Assembly (NCBI RefSeq): GCF_014655295.1
Contig: NZ_BNBI01000004.1
Span: forward strand, 124,001 to 188,000
DNA: 64,000 nucleotides
Source of the DNA: Streptomyces fumanus
GTDB lineage: Bacteria > Actinomycetota > Actinomycetes > Streptomycetales > Streptomycetaceae
Direction of reading: 5' to 3'
In this document: positions 53,219 through 61,492 of the stretch, in pieces
Position numbering within the stretch: position 1 is the first letter of the stretch
How the letters are laid out: every line of letters starts with the position of its first letter
Notes under the pieces: model-generated
Told to the model about the DNA's origin: nothing
The model's input: only the letters and a program-made list of their open reading frames with translations
Database searches by the model: none
Translations under genes and position numbers: made by a program

Positions 53219-53240
53219 CATGCCTGCTATACGTTAGGAG

Positions 53241-53265
53241 AGGCAGGGAGCGGAACTCCCTGCCT
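53241..53265. terminator. Perfect hairpin with TTTGT tail beside the RAE
   Basis: AGGCAGGGA and TCCCTGCCT form a perfect 9-bp stem with a 7-nt loop, followed rightward by TTTGTC. It would stop a short rightward transcript from the RAE-overlapping promoter, or end the leftward transcript of the small membrane protein gene. Confidence 0.65.
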
Positions 53266-53330
53266 TTGTCATGGGTACGTGCCTGGCGCGGACGCTGCCG
53301 GGGCTGCCCCGGCCCGGAGGCACTCGGCGG

Positions 53331-53510
53331 TCAGGCCGCCTTGCAGTGGTCGTCGGCGCTCAGCGCGGTCCGCATGTGCTGGAAGCGATCGAGGTCCGCC
53401 CAGGTGTCGCGGTCGGGCGGAGCGGGCCGGCGACGCCCCACGGCGCAGGCCCAGACGCCGGCCACGACACCGGCGAGAAGCGGGACGAGCAGCCACAGCA
53501 CGGCGCTCAC
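53331..53510 (-). CDS. Small single-pass membrane protein (59 residues)
   Basis: GTG 53510 is preceded by a near-perfect AAGGAGG ribosome site at the right distance. The protein starts with one membrane helix, VLWLLVPLLAGVVAGVWAC, then a basic segment GRRRPAPPDRD and a soluble tail WADLDRFQHMRTALSADDHC. The layout suggests N-out, C-in anchoring. It lies between the Hsp20 gene and rph in the same direction, and a hairpin separates it from rph. I do not recognise a family. Confidence 0.65.
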   Translation of the reverse strand: MSAVLWLLVPLLAGVVAGVWACAVGRRRPAPPDRDTWADLDRFQHMRTALSADDHCKAA

Positions 53511-53566
53511 GGTTCTTGCCTCCTTAGAGGTCAGGGGACGGACGGCTGGCCGGGCGGTGCGCCGGG

Positions 53567-53980
53567 TCAGGTCGTGAGCTGCCGGGGCGCTCCGCCGGAC
53601 ACGGCGATCCTGCGGGGCTTGGCGTGCGCGGCCAGCGGGATGCGCAAGGTGAGTACGCCGTTGTCGTAGACCGCCTCGGCCGCCGCCGTGTCCAGGGCGT
53701 CGGACAAGGTGAGATGACGGGTGAACCGTCCGACGGGGCGCTCGGTGAGCACCGGCCGCGCGCCGGCCGGGATGGGGGAGGGGCGCTCGGCGCTCAGCGT
53801 GAGGGTGTCGCCCTCCGTGGTGAGGTCGATGCTGGAGCGGTCCATGCCGGGCAGGTCGAACTGGAGGTAGAACGCGTCGTCGTCGCGCCAGGCGTCCACC
53901 GGGATGACCGAACTGCCCGTACGCGTCAGTTCCCGCGCGAGCCGATCCAGATCACCCAGAGCGCCGGTACGCGCAAGCAT
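53567..53980 (-). CDS. Hsp20-family small heat-shock protein
   Basis: A 137-residue alpha-crystallin-domain chaperone. The domain runs from SVIPVDAWRDDDAFYLQFDL through IDLTTEGDTLTLSAER, and ends with EAVYDNGVLTLRIPLA, the GVLxLxIP signature. A short tail with basic residues follows. It prevents aggregation of unfolding proteins without ATP. ATG 53980 follows GGGAGA. A good promoter (54062-54090) and a HAIR-like operator (54104-54130) lie upstream. Confidence 0.93.
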   Translation of the reverse strand: MLARTGALGDLDRLARELTRTGSSVIPVDAWRDDDAFYLQFDLPGMDRSSIDLTTEGDTLTLSAERPSPIPAGARPVLTERPVGRFTRHLTLSDALDTAAAEAVYDNGVLTLRIPLAAHAKPRRIAVSGGAPRQLTT

Positions 53981-54061
53981 GCCTGTGTCTCCCTTCACTG
54001 TGACGCGGTGCTTCCGGGCCGCCCGCAGGGACTGCGACGGGCCTCGCGGACGCCCCTCATC

Positions 54062-54090
54062 CATATAGCGCACATCACCTTCCCTGCCAA
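54062..54090 (-). promoter_or_regulatory. Promoter of the Hsp20 gene
   Basis: On the minus strand TTGGCA (54090-54085) and TATATG (54067-54062) are separated by exactly 17 bp, close to the vegetative consensus. Confidence 0.65.
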
Positions 54091-54103
54091 GTCCACGCTA
54101 GAA

Positions 54104-54130
54104 GAAGTTGACACCATGGCACTCAACTTC
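54104..54130. promoter_or_regulatory. HAIR-like operator GAAGTTGA-N11-TCAACTTC
   Basis: A perfect 8-bp inverted repeat. Read as 7-7-7 it is GTTGACA-N7-ACTCAAC, the same architecture as the HspR operator HAIR (CTTGAGT-N7-ACTCAAG). It lies 13 bp upstream of the Hsp20 -35 box, which supports heat-shock repression. HspR itself is not in the window. Confidence 0.6.
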
Positions 54131-54184
54131 TGTCCGCGCGGAAAGGAGCGGCGGAGCCTCACGAGCCCTTGGTACGGTGCGCCG

Positions 54185-54613
54185 ATGGCAGAGATCAAGA
54201 AGTTCCAGGTCACCTTCGACTGCGCGGAACCCGAACGTCTCGCGCGCTTCTGGTGCGAGGTGCTGGGCTACGTCGTCCCCCCGCCGCCGAAGGGGTTCGA
54301 CACCTGGGACGACTACACGCGCGCGCAGCCCCCCGAGCAGCGGGGTGCGTGGTTCGCCTGCGTCGACCCCTCGGGAGTGGGCCCGCGGCTGTACTTCCAG
54401 CGCGTCCCCGAAGGAAAGGCCGTCAAGAACCGCGTCCACCTCGATGTGCGGGTCGGCACGGGACTGGTGGGCGAGGAACGCCTCGCCGTGCTGGAGGCCG
54501 AGTGCGCGCGTCTGGTCGCGCTCGGCGCGGTCCACGTACGGACGCTGTACGACGGCAACGACGCGTGCATTCCGATGCTGGACATCGAAGGCAACGAGTT
54601 CTGCGTCGACTGA
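54185..54613 (+). CDS. VOC-superfamily (glyoxalase-like) protein
   Basis: A 142-residue protein with the paired beta-alpha-beta-beta-beta modules of the vicinal oxygen chelate fold. It opens with FQVTFDCAEPERLARFWCEVLGY and ends with the metal-site strand MLDIEGNEFCVD. ATG 54185 is 6 nt after TACGGT, likely leaderless. It is divergent from Hsp20 and shares the palindrome at 54104-54130. The substrate is unknown; related actinobacterial proteins include resistance and isomerase types. Confidence 0.88.
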   Translation: MAEIKKFQVTFDCAEPERLARFWCEVLGYVVPPPPKGFDTWDDYTRAQPPEQRGAWFACVDPSGVGPRLYFQRVPEGKAVKNRVHLDVRVGTGLVGEERLAVLEAECARLVALGAVHVRTLYDGNDACIPMLDIEGNEFCVD

Positions 54614-54695
54614 CGGCTCCGCCCGTTCGGCGCGGACCGGCTTCGGGGCAGCGGGACACCCCTGCGGTCCCCCGCTGCCTCCCGCCGTCCGCCGG

Positions 54696-55517
54696 TCAGG
54701 CCCGGACCACCGGTGCTTGCAGTTCCGTCACCCAGTCGTCGCGGTTCTCCGGGCACTCCAGGTTGATCTCACGGGGGTACCCGGTCGACCGGTAGCCGTT
54801 GGCGTCGATCCAGCGGGCCAGGGTCTGGGCCGTGGGGAGCACGGTGTCCATCGAGCCGCGGTGCACGATGGTCGCCGCCCGGTCGAGCGGCGGCAGATCG
54901 ACGATGCGGAAGTCGCCGTCCTGGACAGGGGCGGCCACCTGGACGGCGGCGTGCACGGTGATCCGGCCGCCGCCCTCCGGGGCGTCCTCGTAGCAGGCCA
55001 CACCGGGGCCCGTGGGCGCGACACCCGCCGCCTCCAGGCGCCGGAACAGCTCGTCGTAGAGCGGCCCGATGACCGGGCCGATGTCCTCCGGCGCGTAGCT
55101 CGCGGCCGTCGCGGTCAGCTCCGCCACCCGTACGGCGGGGACGTTCTTGAGGACGACGTCGTCGGTGGGCATGTGCCCCTCGCTCTCGATCGCTCGGAGC
55201 CTCGCCTCGACCTGGACCAGCCGGGTCCGGGCGACCGCCATCGCGGCCTCCAGTTCGGCCCGCCGCAGCCGCAGCATGCCGCGCAGCTCCTCCGTGCCGA
55301 CCTGCTCGTCCACGATGTCCCGGACCTGCTGGAGGGTGAACCCCAGATTCTTGAGCGCGATGATCCGGTTGAGGCGGGCGAGCTGGGCCGCGGTGTAGTA
55401 GCGGTAGCCGCTGGCGGGGTCGACGTGGGCCGGGCGCAGCAGTCCGGTCGCGTCGTAGTGACGCAGCATGCGGACCGAGACGCGGCCGTGCCGGGCGAAG
55501 TCTCCGATGGTGAACAT
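54696..55517 (-). CDS. MerR-family regulator with GyrI-like effector domain
   Basis: A 273-residue regulator. The N-terminal MerR helix-turn-helix reads TIGDFARHGRVSVRMLRHYD, then a wing YRYYTAAQLARLNRIIALK and a dimerisation coiled coil (about 75-120). The C-terminal 150 residues form a GyrI/BmrR-type ligand domain ending in WIDANGYRSTGYPREINLEC. ATG 55517 with GGAG upstream. Such proteins sense hydrophobic or cationic drugs and activate promoters with 19-bp spacers. The target is not evident beside it. Confidence 0.92.
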   Translation of the reverse strand: MFTIGDFARHGRVSVRMLRHYDATGLLRPAHVDPASGYRYYTAAQLARLNRIIALKNLGFTLQQVRDIVDEQVGTEELRGMLRLRRAELEAAMAVARTRLVQVEARLRAIESEGHMPTDDVVLKNVPAVRVAELTATAASYAPEDIGPVIGPLYDELFRRLEAAGVAPTGPGVACYEDAPEGGGRITVHAAVQVAAPVQDGDFRIVDLPPLDRAATIVHRGSMDTVLPTAQTLARWIDANGYRSTGYPREINLECPENRDDWVTELQAPVVRA

Positions 55518-55595
55518 GATGTCTCCGAGCCGACCGCCTGACACGGTGTGAGGGTCAAGAGGCTACCCGGCTGCCGCCCCCGGACGACCGCGCCC

Positions 55596-56900
55596 CTACA
55601 CCCCCGTCCTGATCTCGATCAGCTCGGGGCTCTCGAGGACGCGCAGGGAGAACCGCCACAACTGGCCCTCGTGGGTGCTCACGTAGACGACGCGGTGGAC
55701 GCTGTCCAGCGCGACGCCGAGCGGGGAGAAGGCGCCGCTGCTCTTGACGACCACTTCCCGTTCCTGGCCGCTGGCCAGGTCGACCCGGTAGAGGACGTCG
55801 TTCCAATGGTCACCGACGTAAGCCGCGCCCGCGCCGTCCAGGGCGAGGCCGCCGCTTCGCTGCGTGGAGGACGGGGCCACCGGGCGCGGCGTGCCGGATG
55901 TGCCGGCCTCGATGTCGATCTCCCGCAGGGACTTGGTCTCGTCGAGGTTGCCGGTGTACGCCTTTCCGCTCCCGTCCAGATCCACTGCCGAGGTGAGGTT
56001 CCCGAGGCCCTCGGCGAGTACTTTCGGCCGGCTGTCCTTGCTCCGCACGTCGACCTCGTAGAGAAGTCCGTTCGAGGTGGTGACGTAAGCCTTCTCGCCC
56101 GCCTTGTCCAGCCGGATGCCGTACGCGTTGCCGACGTCCGCGATCTTCTCGGGGTGGCCGCTGGAGAGCCGCACCCGGAGCAGGTGACCCAGGTTCCGCA
56201 CGGTGATGTACGCGTTGCCCTTGCCGTCCAAGGCCACACCGCCGAGTTGGCCCAGGCGGGCGCCGGCGGTGCCGCCGGTCATGACCTGGCGCTTGATGTG
56301 GGTGGTCAGATCCACCGAGTACAGCTTGCCGTCGTCGGTGACCACGTACGCCTTGTCGTGCGCCACGTCCACCGCGACGTCCGGACAGGATCCCATTCCG
56401 TCGGCCAGCAGGACGGCGCCCTCGGTCTGGTGGTAGGTGTCCTTCAGCGCCTTCTCGGTCTCCTCGCTGATCTGCGGCTGGTTCTCTTCGCCGATCTTCG
56501 CCGAATCCGTGAAGACCTTCTGACCGGCCGACGTTTTCACGCTCGACGCTGCCGTGCCGGACGTCGACTTGGGGTCCTCGCTGACCTTCCGCTGGCCGTC
56601 GGCCGCCGACTGGAAGTTCTTGAAGTGCGGTTGGAGGAAACCCTTCATGACATCCAGTGCCCCGTGCGCGGTCTGCCGCGGCTGCCACGGATCACGGCCG
56701 CTCTCGATGCTGCGCACATACGCCGATACGTCCCCCGAGACGCTCTCCTCGTCCTCGTCCCAGTGGCCGTCTCCGGTGCCAGGAATGCCTTTCCTGACCT
56801 CTTCGGCGGACTTCTCGGCATCACCGGCCCGGGCTTTTCCGCTGCTGAAGGCATGGCCGAAACCGCTGTTACCGCTGTCGGAGCCGTTGTCATCAGACAT
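55596..56900 (-). CDS. Beta-propeller (NHL/SMP30-like) protein, partner of the pore-former
   Basis: A 434-residue cytoplasm-style protein without a signal peptide. Residues 1-150 are polar and disordered or helical, rich in Ser/Lys/Glu. From about 155 there are six repeats of roughly 45 residues with the blade motif GVALDGKGNAYITVRNLGHL, such as GIRLDKAGEKAYVTTSNGLL and GLALDGAGAAYVGDHWNDVL. The propeller is probably a binding module. ATG 56900 follows GGGAG and begins 33 nt after the pore-former stop codon, so both are co-transcribed. The family is not recognised beyond fold. Confidence 0.75.
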   Translation of the reverse strand: MSDDNGSDSGNSGFGHAFSSGKARAGDAEKSAEEVRKGIPGTGDGHWDEDEESVSGDVSAYVRSIESGRDPWQPRQTAHGALDVMKGFLQPHFKNFQSAADGQRKVSEDPKSTSGTAASSVKTSAGQKVFTDSAKIGEENQPQISEETEKALKDTYHQTEGAVLLADGMGSCPDVAVDVAHDKAYVVTDDGKLYSVDLTTHIKRQVMTGGTAGARLGQLGGVALDGKGNAYITVRNLGHLLRVRLSSGHPEKIADVGNAYGIRLDKAGEKAYVTTSNGLLYEVDVRSKDSRPKVLAEGLGNLTSAVDLDGSGKAYTGNLDETKSLREIDIEAGTSGTPRPVAPSSTQRSGGLALDGAGAAYVGDHWNDVLYRVDLASGQEREVVVKSSGAFSPLGVALDSVHRVVYVSTHEGQLWRFSLRVLESPELIEIRTGV

Positions 56901-56933
56901 GAGCTCTCTCCCTGCTTCCTCGCCGGATGTGGG

Positions 56934-58157
56934 TCAACCCTTGTAGAACGGTGCTTCCTGCTTCTCGTAGCCGTCGCTGAGTTCCAGGTTCTCGAGTTCG
57001 AAGACCTCGGCCTCCCCGGCGAGGACGGAGACGATCTCGGCCTCTCCCTTCTGTGTGAGGTACTTCTTGCCGTCCTCGATCAGTTCGAGGAGGTCGACCG
57101 CCCGCGCGACGACTTGGCAGTACTCCTCGGGAGGGGTCTTGCCGCTGCGGTCCTGGGTCTGGGCGCGACAGCGTGTCCGGGAATCCTCCACTCCCGACAC
57201 GGCTTGGATGCTGGAGTACTCCACCGGCTTGTCGTAATAGAGCGCGACGAAGCCCCCGAAGGTGATGGGAAGCTCATAGTCGAACTTGCTCACCTTGCGT
57301 CGCTGCGTGGCCCGTACGACCGCCCGGCTCCCCACTTCCCCGCTGAGCGAGAACGATCCCTTGAACTGGGTCGTGAACGAGCCGCTGACCGACGCGCTGA
57401 TGCCGAGCATCAGTTGGGCCGACAGCTCACCGGTTCCGGTGGCGGTTCCCGTGGCGGCCGACGTGCTGGTCGCCTGCGACTGCGACTCCACGTCGACGCC
57501 CTGGTTGTCCCGGCTGTTCTTCAGCGTGACCTTGTGCGACTTGTTCATCGCCATGCTCTGCTGGAGTTGCTGTTGCAGGGACGCGGTCGTCTTCGCCCCG
57601 AAGGTGAGCTGCACCTGCCCCTGGAGCGACCAACTGATCGTGTTCGACACCGAGAACTCGAATCCGGCGGTCCAGGTGATCGGGCGAGGGTCGGTCCGGT
57701 TGACGAACGTGTTCTGGTAGATCACATCAGGTGGAGGCTGCTGGATGTCACTGCGTTCCTCGATCAGCGGTACGCCGATGTTCATGTAGGTGGTCCAGCC
57801 GCGCTGGTGCGCGGAATCCCCTTCGGGGAAGGCGCCGTACCGCACCTTGTTGATGGAGAATCCGGTAGGGGCGATCCACTCATCGGGATCGCTGGGTGAG
57901 TTCTTCTTGAGCCGCCCCCGTACCGCGTTCCATTTCTCCTGAACCTGGCTCCACTCCGCGGGCTTGTCCTTCTCCCGGCTCATGTCCTCCCACTTCTTCC
58001 ACTTCCTCAGGATGGAGGGGGGTTCGCCGGTGAGGATGTTGAGTTCCCTCTGGTTCTTCTTGGTCAGCGGGTGGCGCATGAACCTGGTGGGCTTGTAGGT
58101 CTTGCCCACCACGTGGTCACTGGCAGTGCCGGTTGCCTTTGACGTAGGGGTGTCCAT
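56934..58157 (-). CDS. Probable aerolysin/ETX-MTX2-like beta-pore-forming protein
   Basis: A 407-residue protein. The N-terminal 130 residues are basic and helical. From about 150 it becomes Ser/Thr/Gln-rich with alternating polar-apolar strands: TFVNRTDPRPITWTAGFEFS, then ISWSLQGQVQLTFGAKTTAS, and a second strand pair ISASVSGSFTTQFKGSFSLS. Two long amphipathic strands flanking a Ser/Thr-rich stretch are the insertion-loop layout of aerolysin-type beta-barrel toxins. No signal peptide is present. ATG 58157 follows GGAGG. Assignment rests on pattern, not on identity to a named toxin. Confidence 0.6.
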   Translation of the reverse strand: MDTPTSKATGTASDHVVGKTYKPTRFMRHPLTKKNQRELNILTGEPPSILRKWKKWEDMSREKDKPAEWSQVQEKWNAVRGRLKKNSPSDPDEWIAPTGFSINKVRYGAFPEGDSAHQRGWTTYMNIGVPLIEERSDIQQPPPDVIYQNTFVNRTDPRPITWTAGFEFSVSNTISWSLQGQVQLTFGAKTTASLQQQLQQSMAMNKSHKVTLKNSRDNQGVDVESQSQATSTSAATGTATGTGELSAQLMLGISASVSGSFTTQFKGSFSLSGEVGSRAVVRATQRRKVSKFDYELPITFGGFVALYYDKPVEYSSIQAVSGVEDSRTRCRAQTQDRSGKTPPEEYCQVVARAVDLLELIEDGKKYLTQKGEAEIVSVLAGEAEVFELENLELSDGYEKQEAPFYKG

Positions 58158-58282
58158 GTCTGCGTGCCTCCTGCGGGTAGCCCTCGTTCCGTGCTACCCG
58201 GCGGTGCGGAGCGGCAGCCTCCCGGGCACCCTTGTCGAGGGGCGCGTAGAAGCGGGCGGGGTACAGGGGAGCACGCGGATAT

Positions 58283-58293
58283 TTGTCAGACAA
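58283..58293. promoter_or_regulatory. Palindrome TTGTCAGACAA upstream of the pore-former operon
   Basis: A perfect 5+1+5 inverted repeat in an A/T-rich patch (58280-58310), 126 bp upstream of the pore-former start. It lies in the only low-GC stretch of this intergenic region, where a leftward promoter is expected. Confidence 0.4.
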
Positions 58294-58333
58294 TCGGAAT
58301 TAATGCACTCCGACCCGCTGCCGATGCCGTCCC

Positions 58334-58861
58334 TCACGAAGCCCGAACGGGCGTCCCGTCCGGGGCGAACGAGCGGGAGAAGGTGAAGGCGCGCGGCGCA
58401 GGGCCGTGATCGTGCAGGTGTTCCAGCCTGGAGACCCCGTCCTGCCAGGTGGGTGTCACCTCGTCACCGACCCACCAGCACGTGTGATTCGGCTGGCCCG
58501 CCCTCTCGAACCAGTCGTAGCGCCTGGTCAGCGCCGTACGGTGCGGGCCGGTGTAGACGGCGTCGAAGGCGGAGCGCGGGTCGGTCCAGAGCGAGAGGGT
58601 CGCGGCCAGGGCGGCGGTCTCCGCCGTACGCCCTTTGCCGTACCAGGCCGGTACGGCGAACTCCCCCCACGCGCCCCAGTCCGCCTCGAAGAGCACGCCC
58701 CGGTCACCGTCCGCCGCTTCGGCGTGCGCGAGGTACCCGGGGTGCTGACTGATCCGCCGGTAGACGGCCTCACCGATGGCGTAGAACTCGTCCGTGCGGG
58801 GCGAGGGATCGGCGAGAGGTGAGGTCAGGACGCCGAAGGTGTACAGCGCGAGGTGGGGCAT
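58334..58861 (-). CDS. DUF3291-family protein
   Basis: A 175-residue dimeric alpha-beta-barrel type protein. The family signature is MPHLALYTFGVLTSPLADPS at the N-terminus and GEAVYRRISQHPGYLAHAEA. The later WYGKGRTAETAALAATLSLW and FDAVYTGPHRTALTRRYDWF segments are conserved. ATG 58861 follows GGGAGAGA. Function is unknown; the fold resembles heme-degrading monooxygenases. It lies upstream of, and in the same direction as, the pore-former operon. Confidence 0.85.
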   Translation of the reverse strand: MPHLALYTFGVLTSPLADPSPRTDEFYAIGEAVYRRISQHPGYLAHAEAADGDRGVLFEADWGAWGEFAVPAWYGKGRTAETAALAATLSLWTDPRSAFDAVYTGPHRTALTRRYDWFERAGQPNHTCWWVGDEVTPTWQDGVSRLEHLHDHGPAPRAFTFSRSFAPDGTPVRAS

Positions 58862-59152
58862 GGGTCTCTCCCTGACTGGGGTGCCTGATGCGCACTCGAT
58901 CCGGTGGCTGCCGCGGGTGGCCCGGCTCAGCCCGGTGAGAACCCCTGTGCGACCGCCGACGGCCGGGTGAAGGTAGCCGCCCCCGCGGCTGCTTGTCGAA
59001 GTTGCGCTTTCGCGGTCCAGGTGGCCTGCCGACCACCGCCGCCTCCGGCTCCCTCGGATCCCGTTCCGGCCCCTCCCCTGCGGTAAATCACGGGCCCGCC
59101 GGCCCCGCGGCGTGCTACCTTGCCGGACTTTGCTCCGGCCGGAAGGAGAAGC

Positions 59153-59947
59153 ATGGCCGTCCCCTCCCCGCACAGCGGGTTCCTCAGCGAGGTACTGCCC
59201 CGGATCAGGCAGGACGCACGGGTGGCCGGGGTCGCCGTCGCGGGGTCGATCGCGGGGGGACACCCCGACGAGTACTCCGACGTGGACCTGATCGTGGTCG
59301 TCGAGGACGAGGCGTTCGACCCGGTCATGAGGGAACGGCTCGCGCTGATCGGCTCCTGGACCGACCTGGTGGCCGGGTTCACCGGGGAGCACGTCGGCGA
59401 ACCCCGCCTGATCATCACCCTGGTCGGGCCGCCCCTGCTGCACGTCGACTTCACGTTCGTCCGGGTCCGCGACGTCGCCGAGCGCGACGCGGACCCGGAC
59501 ATCCTGTGGGACCGGGACGGCCGCCTGGCCGCCGCCCTCGCGGACCGGCCGCCGGCCGCCCCGCCGCTCGACCTCCAGTGGATCGAGGACCGGTTCTGGA
59601 TCTGGGTGCACTACGGTGCGACGAAACTCGGCCGTGGAGAACTGTTCGAGGTCATCGGCTTCCTCGCCTATCTGCGCGAGACCGTCCTGGGGCCGCTGGC
59701 CGCCCGCCGGGCGGGCGCGGCCCCCCGCGGCGTGCGGCACCTGGAGACCCTCGCACCGGCCGAGGCGCGCGACCTCCGGTCGACCGTGTGCGGTCACGAC
59801 CGGACCGACGCCGGACGGGCGCTCCTCGCCTGCGTCGGGCTCTACCGCCGGTGGCTCGACGACACCGGGGCGGCGGTCGAACGCCGCCGCCACGCCGAGG
59901 AACTCGCCGTGCGCTACCTCCACGACATCCTGGCCCGGCAGAGCTGA
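59153..59947 (+). CDS. Nucleotidyltransferase-domain protein (aminoglycoside-nucleotidyltransferase-like)
   Basis: A 264-residue protein with the polymerase-beta nucleotidyltransferase signature GSIAGGHPDEYSDVDLIVVV (GS-x10-DxD; Asp 44 and Asp 46 region), followed by the third acidic strand LLHVDFTFVRV. The C-terminal half is helical. ATG 59153 follows AAGGAG. Relatives transfer AMP to antibiotics or are toxin-like transferases; the substrate is unknown. It converges on the secreted hydrolase gene with 12 bp between stops. Confidence 0.85.
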   Translation: MAVPSPHSGFLSEVLPRIRQDARVAGVAVAGSIAGGHPDEYSDVDLIVVVEDEAFDPVMRERLALIGSWTDLVAGFTGEHVGEPRLIITLVGPPLLHVDFTFVRVRDVAERDADPDILWDRDGRLAAALADRPPAAPPLDLQWIEDRFWIWVHYGATKLGRGELFEVIGFLAYLRETVLGPLAARRAGAAPRGVRHLETLAPAEARDLRSTVCGHDRTDAGRALLACVGLYRRWLDDTGAAVERRRHAEELAVRYLHDILARQS

Positions 59948-59959
59948 CGCGGCGGGGGA

Positions 59960-61492
59960 TCAGCCGCCGATGTCCGACTCCTGCGCGGCGGCGACGATCG
60001 CCGTGGCGTCCTCGGGCAGCAGGTATCCGGCGTCGACGGAGCCCTGCGCGGCCGTGCGCACCTTGTTCACGTAGTCGGCGTGGGTGGGGTAGAGGCGGCT
60101 GAGGTCAGGCTCCGCGGTGGGCGGGAAGTTCGGGTCGGACGGGTCGCCGTCGTCGTGCCGGTCCCACGGGTCGCTGTCGCCGTTCCACGCGTCCCGGGCG
60201 CCGTACAGACCGCAGAAGACGCCGCTGCCGGTGGTGTCCCGCGAGCCGGTGAGCGTCCGGGTGGGCACGGTCACGTCGGGCAGCCGCACGCCGCCGCCGG
60301 CCAGCCCGGTGGCGGGGTCACGCAGTACGGTGCTCAGGGGCTGCCCGCTGGGCGGCCGGTTCCCGCCCCGCGCCCAGGCGGCCAGGTGGCGCAGCGCGGC
60401 GTTCATCGCCCAGTGGCCGGGCCCGTCGTTGAAGGGCGCGGAACCAGCGGCGCAGTCGGCCGACGGCGCGGCCGCACCCGCCGACTTCTCCACGGTGGGC
60501 TGACCGAGGTCGTAGGCCCACTGGTCGCCGTGGGCGGTGCCGGCCAGTTCCCAGTGCACCACGCTGCCGGTGTCCGGCTGCCGGGCGATCGCGGCGGCGG
60601 GCACGTCGGTCTCGGTGAGGACGACGAACGTCGGCACCGTCAGGTCGGTCCGGATCCGGGACGGATTGGGCATCAGCAGGGTGTCGGCGAGCGCGCCGCT
60701 GATCGGGGCGGCGACCGCGCTGTTGCTGTGCACCATGAAGCCGTCGTAGACCTTGGAGACCGGCTGCACGGCGTTGACGTACGTCGTCATGAAGCCCGCC
60801 GACTGCGACTCGCCGTCGGCGAGCAGGGTGCGGACGGGCAGCCCGCCGAGCGGGTCGGGTCCGTTCGGGCTGCGCAGCGCCTGGCCGGCCTGGGAGAAGA
60901 TGTCGTAGGCGAAGGCGTCGCCGGGGTGGACCAGGCTGCCGTACCGGGCGGGGTCCCAGCCCTTGAGGCCCTTGATGTCGCCGAGCCCGCCGTTGACGCC
61001 GACGGCCTGGGCGGAGACGCCGACCCAGGCGTACCCCTGGCGCAGCAGCTCCTCGCGCTGGAACCAGTAGTCCGGGGAGAGTTCGATCTGGCCGCTGACG
61101 TTGAGCCACTCCACGACCACCGTGCCGTTGAACTCCGCCGGGTCGGCCGGGCGGCGCACCAGCATGCGGCTCTTGTACGCGGCGGTCCCGGACGCGCGGA
61201 CGTTCCAGCGCCCGTCCGAGGTCCACAGGCCGGACTTGCCGTACGAGGTGGCGGTGCCCGAGAACAGGTACTCGCTCTCGGTGTAGCCGAACGAGCCGAG
61301 GTCCTCGGCCGCGGCGAGGAAGGGGAAGCCGTGGCTGCCGGCGGGCGGGACCGTGATCACGGGGCTCGCGGTCACGGCGGGGGACGCGCCGGCCGGGGCG
61401 GTCAGCGGGGTGCTCAGCAGGGCGCCGCAGAGCAGCGCTCCCAGTGCGGTGGCGGTGACGGACCGCCGGGTTAACCGGGCGAGTAGGTGCAC
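59960..61492 (-). CDS. Secreted alpha/beta-hydrolase-domain protein
   Basis: A 510-residue exported protein. The Arg-rich n-region and hydrophobic core (TATALGALLCGALLSTPL) end at a signal cleavage near APAGASP. The hydrolase domain has YESEY-like strands, VVVEWLNVSGQIELSPDYWF, and the nucleophile motif LADGESQSAGFMTTYVNAV (GESQS). The late His lies in GTAHGDQWAY. GTG 61492 follows GGAGG. The family is common in Streptomyces but uncharacterised. Confidence 0.88.
   Translation of the reverse strand: MHLLARLTRRSVTATALGALLCGALLSTPLTAPAGASPAVTASPVITVPPAGSHGFPFLAAAEDLGSFGYTESEYLFSGTATSYGKSGLWTSDGRWNVRASGTAAYKSRMLVRRPADPAEFNGTVVVEWLNVSGQIELSPDYWFQREELLRQGYAWVGVSAQAVGVNGGLGDIKGLKGWDPARYGSLVHPGDAFAYDIFSQAGQALRSPNGPDPLGGLPVRTLLADGESQSAGFMTTYVNAVQPVSKVYDGFMVHSNSAVAAPISGALADTLLMPNPSRIRTDLTVPTFVVLTETDVPAAAIARQPDTGSVVHWELAGTAHGDQWAYDLGQPTVEKSAGAAAPSADCAAGSAPFNDGPGHWAMNAALRHLAAWARGGNRPPSGQPLSTVLRDPATGLAGGGVRLPDVTVPTRTLTGSRDTTGSGVFCGLYGARDAWNGDSDPWDRHDDGDPSDPNFPPTAEPDLSRLYPTHADYVNKVRTAAQGSVDAGYLLPEDATAIVAAAQESDIGG

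Larger units (their letters stand above)
53008..53330. other. rph leader region
   Basis: 323 bp without a gene. It holds the RAE at 53200-53218, overlapping promoter-like elements on both strands, and the hairpin at 53241-53265. A leftward transcript from near 53180 would give rph a leader of about 170 nt. Confidence 0.45.

Noticed and set aside
53269..53669. Overlapping frames on both strands around the small membrane protein
   Set aside because: No ribosome site or plausible protein features. The 59-codon minus-strand frame has a near-perfect AAGGAGG and a membrane helix instead.
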